Shown in pieces: positions 57,593 to 64,000 of a stretch of DNA of 64,000 nucleotides. Every line of letters starts with the position of its first letter. The first letter of the stretch is position 1. The notes beneath the pieces were generated by a model, which saw nothing but the letters and a program-made list of their open reading frames with translations, was not told where the DNA came from and made no database searches. The DNA comes from Streptomyces sp. NWU339. Its GTDB lineage: Bacteria; Actinomycetota; Actinomycetes; Streptomycetales; Streptomycetaceae. The stretch is taken from positions 33-64,032 of the forward strand of contig NZ_QFRK01000033.1 of NCBI RefSeq assembly GCF_003143855.1, in the 5' to 3' direction. Made by a program: the position numbers and the translations under genes.

Positions 57593-58501
57593 GTGAACGA
57601 ACAACGGAACCTCACCACCAGGCAGAACAGCGCTGTCACCGTGATCGGACTCGGCCCGATGGGCCAGGCGATGACACGCACCCTCCTCACTGCCGGCCAC
57701 CCGGTCACCGTCTGGAACCGCACCGCCAGTCGGGCCGACGGCGTCGTCACCGACGGAGCGACGCTCGCGGCGACACCCAGCGAGGCGGTCGAAGCGAGTG
57801 ACCTCGTGATCCTGAGCCTCACCGACTACCAGGCGATGTACGACGTCCTCGACAGCGCCACCGGATCGCTCGCCGGCCGGACGCTGGTCAACCTGAGCTC
57901 CGACACTCCCGACGCCACACGCGAGGCGGCAACCTGGGCAGCGGGCCACGACACCACCTTCCTCACCGGAGGTGTCATGGTCCCCGCGCCGATGGTCGGC
58001 ACGGAGGCAGCCCATGTCTACTACAGCGGCCCCGACGACGCGATGCAGCGCCACCTGGCGACGTTGGCCCTGCTGGGAACACCCAAGTATCTGGGCGAGG
58101 ACCCGGGCCTCGCCCAGATGATGTATCAAGCCCAACTCACGGTGTTCCTCACCACCTTGTCCGGACTGATGCACGCCACCGCGATGCTGGGCACCGCAGG
58201 AACCAAGGCCGGGGAAGCGCTGCCGGAGTTGCTCTCCTTCGCGGACTCGACAGGCGACATCCTGAGGGCCGGTGAAGAGAACCCCGGCGTCGCGCTTGAC
58301 GCCGGAGAGCACCCCGGCGACCTCAGCACGGTCACCATGATGGGCGCGACGTCCGACCACATTGTCGAGACCAGCACGTCACTCGGCCTCGACCTCGCGC
58401 TTCCCCGGGCCGTGCAGGCCCACTATCGACGCGCGATCGAGGACGGACACGGCGGCGACAACTGGACCCGCATCATCGACGGCATCCGAGAACCGCGCTG
58501 A
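57593..58501 (+). CDS. NADPH-dependent imine reductase-like oxidoreductase, 302 residues
   Basis: A 3-hydroxyisobutyrate dehydrogenase-related enzyme of the imine reductase (IRED) type, reducing C=N bonds of cyclic imines in vitro for known members. The nucleotide site is VTVIGLGPMGQAMTRTLLTAGHPVTVWNRTAS; the Asn-Arg-Thr after the second strand suggests NADPH. NLSSDTPDATREAATWAA, GGVMVPAPMVGTEAAHVYYSG and LGEDPGLAQMMYQAQ follow the IRED order. There is no catalytic Lys at the place used by hydroxyacid dehydrogenases (SSD region), which also fits IRED. The GTG at 57593 has GAGGATGGAGGA upstream. The natural substrate is unknown. Confidence 0.85.
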   Translation: MNEQRNLTTRQNSAVTVIGLGPMGQAMTRTLLTAGHPVTVWNRTASRADGVVTDGATLAATPSEAVEASDLVILSLTDYQAMYDVLDSATGSLAGRTLVNLSSDTPDATREAATWAAGHDTTFLTGGVMVPAPMVGTEAAHVYYSGPDDAMQRHLATLALLGTPKYLGEDPGLAQMMYQAQLTVFLTTLSGLMHATAMLGTAGTKAGEALPELLSFADSTGDILRAGEENPGVALDAGEHPGDLSTVTMMGATSDHIVETSTSLGLDLALPRAVQAHYRRAIEDGHGGDNWTRIIDGIREPR

Positions 58502-58632
58502 CCGAACGCGGGACCGATGACCACAGACCCAGCCGCGACGCACGTGGTCGATCCCGGGACGTCGATCCACGCGGTCGGCTTCGGGCGCCGTGTCCGGCAA
58601 GGGCAGGTGTTCCCACGTCGGTCGCCGGAACC

Positions 58633-58661
58633 GGGACCATCCCCGCGGGTACGTGGAACGA
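58633..58661 (-). repeat. degenerate type I-E CRISPR-like repeat, single copy
   Basis: On the plus strand GGGACCATCCCCGCGGGTAC is followed by GTGGAACGA. Against the reverse complement of the actinobacterial I-E repeat as I recall it, 23 of 29 bases agree. It stands alone at the junction where the duplicated ABC gene fragment begins. Confidence 0.45.
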
Positions 58662-58912
58662 GGTCAGTGACGGCCAACTCCAACGCGACTGCCTCGCCCG
58701 TGCACTGGTCCTGTGCCCCCGCCGACTGATCTGCGACGAGATGACCGCCATGCTCGACGCCTCGACAACGGCCGCCCTGGTCAAGGCCGTCGAGGACTAC
58801 CGCACCGCAACGGGCGCGATCCTGCTGACCGTGGGCCACGGCCGCACCCTCCTGGACCGCCGGTGCGACCGCACGGTTCATTGGGACACAGTGGCGAGGC
58901 CCGGCGCGCCGA
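58657..58912 (+). pseudogene. partial copy of the importer ATPase gene (3' third)
   Basis: The sequence closely repeats the part of the second importer ATPase gene from the signature motif onward. Its translation SDGQLQRDCLARALVLCPRRLICDEMTAMLDASTTAALVKAVEDYRTATGAILLTVGHGRTLLDRRCDRTVHWDTVA shows the same unusual Ser-Asp-Gly and Glu-Met. Most differences are single bases, so the copy is recent or was recombined. It begins abruptly at the CRISPR-like repeat and has no start region. It cannot encode a working ATPase. Confidence 0.9.
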
Positions 58913-58940
58913 CGGCCAAGGCGAGTCAGCGGACCTCCCT

Positions 58941-59222
58941 TCACTCAAGGGACGGCTGGAGCCGCTGGACACTGAGGCCCGTCCTGCTGCGGGCATTCGC
59001 CTCGGCCAGCCGAACGCGAAGCAACTCCTCCGAAGTGAGGGGCCGGACTCGGCTCGGGTCGGCGTCCCACTCCCGCCCACCGGGCAGCGGGCGGAGCTGA
59101 AGATACGGCCCTTCATGCCCTATGACGACACCGACACGATCGCGCTCGGTGTCCAGGACGGCGGTGCCGGCTGGGGGAGGAGCGGGTCCGGGCGCGGAGG
59201 CGTCGGAACTCGGCCCGCTCAC
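58941..59222 (-). CDS. small hypothetical protein, 93 residues
   Basis: I do not recognise a named family, but pairs of this kind are common beside Streptomyces Scr1-type regulators. The sequence GTAVLDTERDRVGVVIGHEGPYLQLRPLPGGREWDADPSRVRPLTSEELLRVRLAEANARS looks like a small SH3-like beta barrel followed by a helix. The GTG start overlaps the stop of the next gene upstream by four bases (GTGA). It could be a small regulator partner. Confidence 0.7.
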   Translation of the reverse strand: MSGPSSDASAPGPAPPPAGTAVLDTERDRVGVVIGHEGPYLQLRPLPGGREWDADPSRVRPLTSEELLRVRLAEANARSRTGLSVQRLQPSLE

Positions 59223-59500
59223 TGGTCGGCGCCCCTCGCGATGACGGCGGCGAGGGCCAGGGCGACGGGCGCCGAGCAGACACCGAGGTGCACGAGCGCG
59301 TACCGGGCACTGGCGGGAACACGGTGGCCTTCGACCGCACCCGCCGTCCGCTCCTCAGCCTCCTCGGGCAACACGTCTCCCCAGGGAGTACGGACGTCCA
59401 TCGCGGGGAGCTGGATGCCGGCCCGCGTGAGAGCGGCGGCAAGGGCGTCACGGGCGTCGGTGGCTTCCTGGAGCTTGGGGGCAGGGTGGTGTGTCGGCAT
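59219..59500 (-). CDS. small hypothetical protein, 93 residues
   Basis: A helical protein with an N-terminal charged helix (KLQEATDARDALAAALTRAGIQLPAMDVRTPWGD) and a C-terminal helix rich in Ala and Leu (YALVHLGVCSAPVALALAAVIARG) that might touch membrane or form a helical pair. AAGGAC precedes the ATG at 59500. It is divergent from the HTH regulator gene and co-translated with the next small gene. Function is unknown. Confidence 0.7.
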   Translation of the reverse strand: MPTHHPAPKLQEATDARDALAAALTRAGIQLPAMDVRTPWGDVLPEEAEERTAGAVEGHRVPASARYALVHLGVCSAPVALALAAVIARGADQ

Positions 59501-59705
59501 GGGGGTCCTTCCGTTCGGAACGGGTGAGGAGCGGGTGTGGCCGTGCAGATTCGCGATTCGGCCACATTGCCCAGCACCACGTATTACGTTGCGTAGTCAG
59601 TGCGTTACGAGAATGCAGTCGGGGTGAGGCGCGACGCGCCGTAGGCACGGTCGGGTTCCCCTCTCGAAAGCGCATGTGCCACACGTTCCACGGAGGTGAG
59701 TCACC

Positions 59706-60542
59706 TTGCCGCAGCGCCGCATCGTCACAGGCCGCAGTCAGGAACCGCGCCAGCGATTCGCTGAAGAATTAAGGCAGTTGAGGACGTCAAGGGGTGACAG
59801 TCTGCGACAACTCGGGGAGCGGATGGGCTGGGACTGGTCGCTGTTCGGAAAGATGGAGAAGGGCGACACTCTGGGCGGTCCTGAGGTAGTCCAGGCGCTG
59901 GACCAGTACTACGGGACGCCGGGGCTCCTGCTCGCCCTCTGGGAGCTGGCCGCTGGGGACCATACCCAGTTCCGTGAGCGGTATCGCCGGTACATGGCGC
60001 TGGAAGCCGAGGCGGTGAGCCTGTGGCACTTCGCGGTGAGTGTGCTGCCGGGGCTGCTGCAGACACCGGGATACGCCAGGGAGGTGCTGGCAGCGGGCGG
60101 GAGCCGAGGAGCAGAGCTGGAGCAACAGATCAAGGCCCGGATCGGGCGGCAGGAACTGCTGGACGGTGAAGCATCACCCCCGTTTCGCACGATTCTCGCC
60201 GAGGCGGTCCTGCGTACGCCGTTGCAGGACGAGGGGGAGTGGCGGGCTCAACTCGCCTGCCTGGCTGAGGTGGCCGAGCGGGAGAACGTGACAGTTCAGG
60301 TGCTGCCCCAGAGGGCAGGGGTGCATGGGTTGGTTGCCACGGACGTGTGGTTCCTGCGGCTCACGGACGGTCGCCCCGTGGCCTACACGGAGAACGCGCA
60401 CGAGGGTGAACTCATCGAGGAAAACACTCGGATCGAGCGTCTGCAGCGTGCCTACGATGTGGTGCGCGACAAGGCCATGTCCCCTGCCGAGTCGCGGAAA
60501 TTCATCCTGCGCATGTTGGAGGAGTCGCCGTGCGATCCATAG
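59706..60542 (+). CDS. Scr1-type helix-turn-helix regulator (XRE plus DUF5753), 278 residues
   Basis: An N-terminal XRE HTH (FAEELRQLRTSRGDSLRQLGERMGWDWSLFGKMEKGDTLGGPEVV, about residues 18-65) is followed by a DUF5753 domain: FAVSVLPGLLQTPGYAREVLAAGG, LLDGEASPPFRTILAEAVLRTPL and VTVQVLPQRAGVHGLVATDVWFLRL. This is the usual Streptomyces developmental or TA-like regulator architecture with a DUF397 partner gene downstream. The start is the TTG at 59706 with GGAGGTGA six bases upstream, which is decisive. It overlaps the DUF397 gene by 13 bases. Confidence 0.93.
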   Translation: MPQRRIVTGRSQEPRQRFAEELRQLRTSRGDSLRQLGERMGWDWSLFGKMEKGDTLGGPEVVQALDQYYGTPGLLLALWELAAGDHTQFRERYRRYMALEAEAVSLWHFAVSVLPGLLQTPGYAREVLAAGGSRGAELEQQIKARIGRQELLDGEASPPFRTILAEAVLRTPLQDEGEWRAQLACLAEVAERENVTVQVLPQRAGVHGLVATDVWFLRLTDGRPVAYTENAHEGELIEENTRIERLQRAYDVVRDKAMSPAESRKFILRMLEESPCDP

Positions 60543-60739
60543 ACCCGGGTGCCGTGACGTGGCGCAAGAGCAGCTACAGCAATCCAGACGGCGGCGCCTG
60601 CCTTGAAGTCTCTGATGACTGGCTCCCCGTCGTTCCCGTGCGCGACAGCAAGACGCCGGACAGCCCAGTACTCGTTCTGGCTGCGAAAACCTGGACCTCC
60701 TTCGTCACCGCCGTAGTACGTGATGAGTTGGGCGCCTGA
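60530..60739 (+). CDS. DUF397 protein, 69 residues
   Basis: Small partner of the upstream regulator. WRKSSYSNPDGGACLEVSDD, then VPVRDSKTPDSPVLVLAAKTWTSFVTAV is a complete DUF397 domain. The GTG at 60530 is inside the regulator gene and preceded by GGAGGA. Such proteins are thought to bind or oppose the regulator. Confidence 0.95.
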   Translation: MRSIDPGAVTWRKSSYSNPDGGACLEVSDDWLPVVPVRDSKTPDSPVLVLAAKTWTSFVTAVVRDELGA

Positions 60740-60932
60740 GCCACACAACGAAGGTCGATGACGACCCCGTGCCCACCGATCATCAAGTGCGGGGCCGTCC
60801 GCCAGCCGGTGAGGTCGTGTGAAAACCCATGGCGTCGGCGAGCAGACTGCAGGGGTGACGGCTCAACTACTGTCGGAACTCTCTATGAGTGCAGGGAGTA
60901 GTTCACCTTCACCGTGCCCCGTCCGGTCAGAT
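60740..60932. other. intergenic sequence before the CRISPR-like repeats
   Basis: No gene is supported. A few short open frames of poor bias are present, and the remaining sequence up to 61261 holds only the inverted repeat pair and the lipoprotein promoter. Confidence 0.4.
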
Positions 60933-61017
60933 GGAACTATCCCCGCGGGTGCGGGGAGCAGTGGGTCACCTCGGTCGCACTCATGGTGCTGCTCCCCGCA
61001 CCCGCAGGGATGGTCTC
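60933..61017. repeat. inverted pair of degenerate type I-E CRISPR-like repeats
   Basis: Repeat A (60933-60961) is GGAACTATCCCCGCGGGTGC followed by GGGGAGCAG; repeat B (60989-61017) is CTGCTCCCCGCACCCGCAGG followed by GATGGTCTC. A and the complement of B agree at 25 of 29 positions. They face each other across a 27-base spacer, unlike a CRISPR array. Both match the actinobacterial I-E repeat as I recall it. Confidence 0.55.
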
Positions 61018-61261
61018 ACCTACGCCATCTGCCGCGAACGCGGCGAAAAGGCAGGCGTGTTGTCACCAGGACCACCGAACGGGGTGCACTGGACTGATCC
61101 CGGTTCTTCCACTTCGTGATCGTGTCACCGGTCTGTGACAGCGATGTCCTGGAACGAAGACGCCGGGATCTCCTCGGCTCGTAGCCCCCTCATAGTGGAC
61201 AAGCAAGCACCGAGAAGCCGAAACCGCTTCGGCCTCAATCACTGATCACCAGGGGGATTTC

Positions 61262-61939
61262 ATGTTCGGCAACCGTCGCAAGGCCTTACTCGTCTCCGTG
61301 GCCCTCGTCGGAGGCGCCATGCTGATGACGGCGTGCCAGGACTCGGACGCGGCCACGGACACCGGCGCTGCGCCGGGTTCTTCGTCCGCCACTCCGGCCG
61401 GCGATGCGGTCACCCCGTCCGGCTCGTCGACCGCGGGCGGTGACCAGGGCACCGGCAAGGGCTCCGACGCCCCGGGCAAGGGAACTGCGGACGGGGCCGG
61501 CTCCGGCGCCGACACCGGCAACGGCAAGCGGGAGCCGGTCGAGCAGAGCTGCGGCGCCAACGACATCTCCTGGAGCACCAGGTCCGAGACCCAGGCCGGC
61601 GGATACATCCTGATCATCGCCAAGGCGAAGCCGGGGATCACCTGCTACCTGCCCGCCGCGCTTCCGACCGTGGCGTTCGGATCCGACGGCACCCAGGCGG
61701 GTCCCGCGGAGCAGGCCGTCGGCGAGCAGATCAAGCTGAGCGGGAGCACCACCGCCTACGCCGGGGTGAACCCGAAGACCACCAACGGAAACGGCGGCAA
61801 GGAACTGGACAGCATCATCGTCGCCATCGGTGACGACGACCCCAACCCGGTTTCCCTGCCGGTCGGCACCATCACTGTCGATCGCCCGATCGTCACCAAC
61901 TGGCACACCGCCCCGGAGGACGCCGTTCCCTTCAGCTGA
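61262..61939 (+). CDS. DUF4232-like secreted lipoprotein, 225 residues
   Basis: An exported lipoprotein. The signal peptide ends in the lipobox L-M-T-A-C (near residue 25). A disordered linker of ~65 residues follows, rich in Gly, Ser, Thr, Ala and Asp. The C-terminal domain starts at CGANDISWSTRSETQAGGYILIIAKAKPGITCYLPAALPTVAFGS, which looks like the DUF4232 family of beta-sandwich domains with a Cys pair. It is anchored to the outer face of the membrane. No function is known. Confidence 0.8.
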   Translation: MFGNRRKALLVSVALVGGAMLMTACQDSDAATDTGAAPGSSSATPAGDAVTPSGSSTAGGDQGTGKGSDAPGKGTADGAGSGADTGNGKREPVEQSCGANDISWSTRSETQAGGYILIIAKAKPGITCYLPAALPTVAFGSDGTQAGPAEQAVGEQIKLSGSTTAYAGVNPKTTNGNGGKELDSIIVAIGDDDPNPVSLPVGTITVDRPIVTNWHTAPEDAVPFS

Positions 61940-62159
61940 ACGGACGTGCAGCGTGCCGACCTGGTGACATCCGCCGTGCCTTGCCTGATCGAAGCCGCAG
62001 GTCGACGGAGGCCGATGGTGACAACCAGCGTGCTTCGGCTCAGGTGAGTCGGGTACGGCGGATGGTGCGGTACCCGAGCTCCGTAATCGCTGAGGTCGCA
62101 GGTCACAAATGCTGCCGATGGCTCCGGTGGGAGGATGACGCCGGGCGGGGGAGGGGCAT

Positions 62160-63065
62160 GTGAGCGACGGGGTGAAGCGGTCGCCGGGGCTGCGTGTGGA
62201 GGAGTCGGGGAGCCCGCGCGGCTTGCGGGGGCCGCAGCCGATCTCCGTTTCGATGGTGGCGGTGCTGATGATGGCTCCGACGGCCGTGGAGATCGTGGGC
62301 TTCGTGGAGATGGCAGGGGAGTCTCCGATGCGCAGCGATGGTCCCGGCACCGGGTTGCTGATGCTTCCTTTCCTCTTCTGCTTCGGTCTTCCCGTGGCGT
62401 TCCTGGGCACGTTGTTCGGGGTGTTGCCGACGCTGTCGGTCGCCGTGTGGGCGGGGCGGCGGTGTGCCGGTCGGCACGTGGAGTGGTGGATTCTGGCGGT
62501 GGCCGGTTGTTGGGCGGCCGCCGTGGCGCTGTGGCCGGCGGCGACGGGGGACGGCCTGGAGACCTGGCTGTGGGTGTGGCCGTCCGGCACGGCGGCGCTG
62601 TCGACGGTGACGCTGCTGACGCGGTGGGCCCTCACCCGTGGACGCCCGTACGGGACGATCGTCGGGGTCGGCCTGCTGTCGGCGGCCGCCGTGGTCGCCG
62701 TGGGGTCCTTGGCCTACGGGACCGGGCTGGTGGACGAGTACGCACCGCCCCGGGTCCACGCCTCGGACCTGGTCGGCACGTGGAACGACGGCCGTGGCGG
62801 CACGCTGCGGCTGGACGGAGAAGGGCGTGCGGTGGCCACCGGCACCTGGAGCCAAGGCGGAGTGGACTCGCCGGACGGGCGATGTGAGGGCTCGGGCACG
62901 TGGAGGTTCGAACCGGACGACAATCCCTGGCTCCAGAGCGTCACCATCGATGTCGGCGATTGCTGGTCGGGGCAGTGGACACTGAGCGGCACGGCCGGCC
63001 GTCCCAAGCTGAACTACCAGCTCGGAGACACGGATTCGCCCGAGTGGTACGTGCTCAGCCGGTGA
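62160..63065 (+). CDS. membrane protein with extracytoplasmic C-terminal domain, 301 residues
   Basis: Four hydrophobic helices are visible in residues ~28-195 (ISVSMVAVLMMAPTAVEIVGFV; LLMLPFLFCFGLPVAFLGTLFGVLPTLSVAVW; WWILAVAGCWAAAVALWPAA; IVGVGLLSAAAVVAVGSLAYG). The last ~100 residues are soluble: DLVGTWNDGRGGTLRLDGEGRAVATGTWS, then CEGSGTWRFEPDD and IDVGDCWSGQWTLSG, a lipocalin-like or repeated beta sandwich with two Cys. GGGGGAGGGG precedes the GTG start. The family is not recognised. Confidence 0.75.
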   Translation: MSDGVKRSPGLRVEESGSPRGLRGPQPISVSMVAVLMMAPTAVEIVGFVEMAGESPMRSDGPGTGLLMLPFLFCFGLPVAFLGTLFGVLPTLSVAVWAGRRCAGRHVEWWILAVAGCWAAAVALWPAATGDGLETWLWVWPSGTAALSTVTLLTRWALTRGRPYGTIVGVGLLSAAAVVAVGSLAYGTGLVDEYAPPRVHASDLVGTWNDGRGGTLRLDGEGRAVATGTWSQGGVDSPDGRCEGSGTWRFEPDDNPWLQSVTIDVGDCWSGQWTLSGTAGRPKLNYQLGDTDSPEWYVLSR

Positions 63066-63072
63066 GATAAGC

Positions 63073-63090
63073 AGGCGCACCGGCTGGTGC
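63073..63090 (+). terminator. short stem-loop after the membrane protein gene
   Basis: GCGCACC and GGTGCGC pair around GGCT, seven bases after the stop codon. A weak terminator. Confidence 0.45.
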
Positions 63091-63217
63091 GCAGTACCCG
63101 CATTGAGCTGAGCGGCGTAGTCGGCCGGGCTGGCAGGATGCGCGGTGGTGACCGGGCTTGCCTGACGGCTGCGACCGTTGACGGAGTCGTGCCGGCTGTT
63201 CGCGGCGACAGGGGCCG

Positions 63218-64000
63218 TCACGCAGCCGGGGCCGGAGCCTCCGGCGGGGCGGGGAGTGTCCGTCCCAGGCGGGCGAGTGGAGACAGGGCCATCAGTGCCG
63301 GTGACAGCAGCATGCCTGCGGCTGTCACCAGGAGGCTGGTGCGCGTCCCCCACCCTTCCGCGAGGAAGCCGCCGAGCAGCGAACCGAGCGGGGTCATCCC
63401 CATGCCGACGAAGTTGATCGTCGCGGCCGCGCGGCCCTGCATCCCGTCCGGAGTGAGGGTCTGCCGGACGGCCATGAGCGTGACGTTCACCAGCTGACCG
63501 AAGGCCCCGAACACGAAGCTGATCGCAAGGAGCGCGGGAATCGTCACCGCGGAGGAACCGCGCAGTGCGGGCACAAGCAGGAACACGCCGTCGCCGAGTG
63601 CCGCCGCGGACACGAGCACGGCGCCATGTCCGAACCGGCTCGGCAGGCGGGCGGCCAGCAGCGAGCCCAGGAGCGCTCCAGGTCCCGTCGCCGACAGTGC
63701 CAGCCCGACGGCGGTGCCCGACAGGTGCAGGTCCCGTGGCAGGAACAGCAGATAGACGGTCATCACAGCAGCGAAGAAGAACTGGAAGGCGGCTGATGCG
63801 AGGCACACGGCCCGCAGCGAGGTGTCGCCGGCGACAAAGCGGAGGCCCTCGTGGATCCGCCGCCAGACCCGAGGAGGACGTTCCGAGCGCTCCGGGATCG
63901 ACTCGTGGCGACCGATCCGTCGGATCGACAGGAACGACAGCGTGAAGAACAGCGCGCTGGAGGCGGCGGCGATCGGCGCCGACAGCACGGACACCAGCGC
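63218..64000 (-). CDS. MFS transporter, C-terminal two thirds, cut by the window edge
   Basis: About 260 residues of a drug-export-type MFS protein. The frame is open through base 64000, so the N-terminal part lies outside. Eight or so helices can be seen (SAPIAAASSALFFTLSFLSI; LRAVCLASAAFQFFFAAVMTVYLLFLP; AVGLALSATGPGALLGSLLAARLP; VLVSAAALGDGVFLLVPAL and others). The loop VTLMAVRQTLTPDGMQGRAAATINFVGMGMTPLGSLLGGFLAE is typical of the group that also holds enterobactin-type and macrolide exporters. Substrate is unknown. Confidence 0.88.
   Translation of the reverse strand, partial: ALVSVLSAPIAAASSALFFTLSFLSIRRIGRHESIPERSERPPRVWRRIHEGLRFVAGDTSLRAVCLASAAFQFFFAAVMTVYLLFLPRDLHLSGTAVGLALSATGPGALLGSLLAARLPSRFGHGAVLVSAAALGDGVFLLVPALRGSSAVTIPALLAISFVFGAFGQLVNVTLMAVRQTLTPDGMQGRAAATINFVGMGMTPLGSLLGGFLAEGWGTRTSLLVTAAGMLLSPALMALSPLARLGRTLPAPPEAPAPAA

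Noticed and set aside
60933..61017. A CRISPR array
   Set aside because: Only two units, in inverted orientation, with a 27-base spacer and no cas genes. It cannot be called an array.

Overview
The window is high-GC actinobacterial chromosome and almost certainly comes from a Streptomyces. Coding regions show strong third-position G/C bias, many genes start with GTG or TTG, and adjacent genes are often coupled through ATGA or GTGA overlaps. The gene content also fits: a Scr1-type HTH regulator with a DUF397 partner, PaaX, PucR, HxlR and GlxA regulators, a cobalamin-riboswitch cobalt importer, a nickel importer with a Nur-type box, and an RNA-repair cassette. All coordinates and motifs were read by eye; no database search or folding program was run.

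Layout. 0-1.1 kb: a cut IS1182-type transposase and a decayed IS5-type transposase. 1.1-5.9 kb: small hypothetical and membrane genes, an SPFH/prohibitin-like protein and a lipase-like hydrolase, with the 3' part of a tRNA-Ser gene between the last two. 5.9-7.0 kb: no convincing gene. 7.0-13.2 kb: a catabolic island with a class II aldolase, a D-2-hydroxyacid dehydrogenase, a tandem Lrp/AsnC regulator, an amidohydrolase and an MHS-type transporter. 13.2-15.7 kb: a DD-peptidase-like serine hydrolase flanked by two tRNA-Gly-like fragments. 15.7-19.7 kb: hen1-pnkp RNA repair operon. 19.9-22.3 kb: arginine deiminase and ornithine carbamoyltransferase, with an ARG box before the latter. 22.9-30.3 kb: a divergent CoA-dependent aromatic acid pathway (ligase, PaaX regulator, fused flavin monooxygenase/reductase, hydratase, acyl-CoA dehydrogenase, RidA). 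30.4-33.0 kb: a secreted protein, a hypothetical protein and a PucR regulator preceded by four 11-bp tandem repeats. 33.2-40.9 kb: a small membrane protein, a flotillin and a 1651-residue AAA ATPase. 41.1-41.9 kb: a secreted GDSL lipase. 42.0-44.9 kb: cobalt ECF importer behind a cobalamin riboswitch, transcribed leftward. 45.1-50.3 kb: a nickel/peptide-type ABC importer behind a Nur-like box, transcribed rightward. 50.3-52.4 kb: a GlxA-type regulator and a second-type GAPDH.

From 52.47 to 56.24 kb lies a wrecked Tn3-family element. It has 51-bp inverted ends (48 of 51 identical), a perfect 5-bp target duplication (TCAAG), a frameshifted and truncated transposase N-terminus, an inverted transposase C-terminus, an IS5 scrap, a truncated MFS gene and a DinB gene. 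The right end (56.3-64 kb) has an imine-reductase-like gene with a divergent HxlR regulator, a duplicated fragment of the window's own ABC ATPase gene, degenerate type I-E CRISPR-like repeats, the HTH/DUF397 module, a lipoprotein, a membrane protein and a cut MFS gene.

The most interesting parts are the flotillin/giant ATPase locus, the hen1-pnkp cassette, the CoA-dependent aromatic pathway, the 11-bp repeat array, the paired cobalt/nickel acquisition loci with two different metal/cofactor controls, and the Tn3 element that appears to have moved without an intact transposase.
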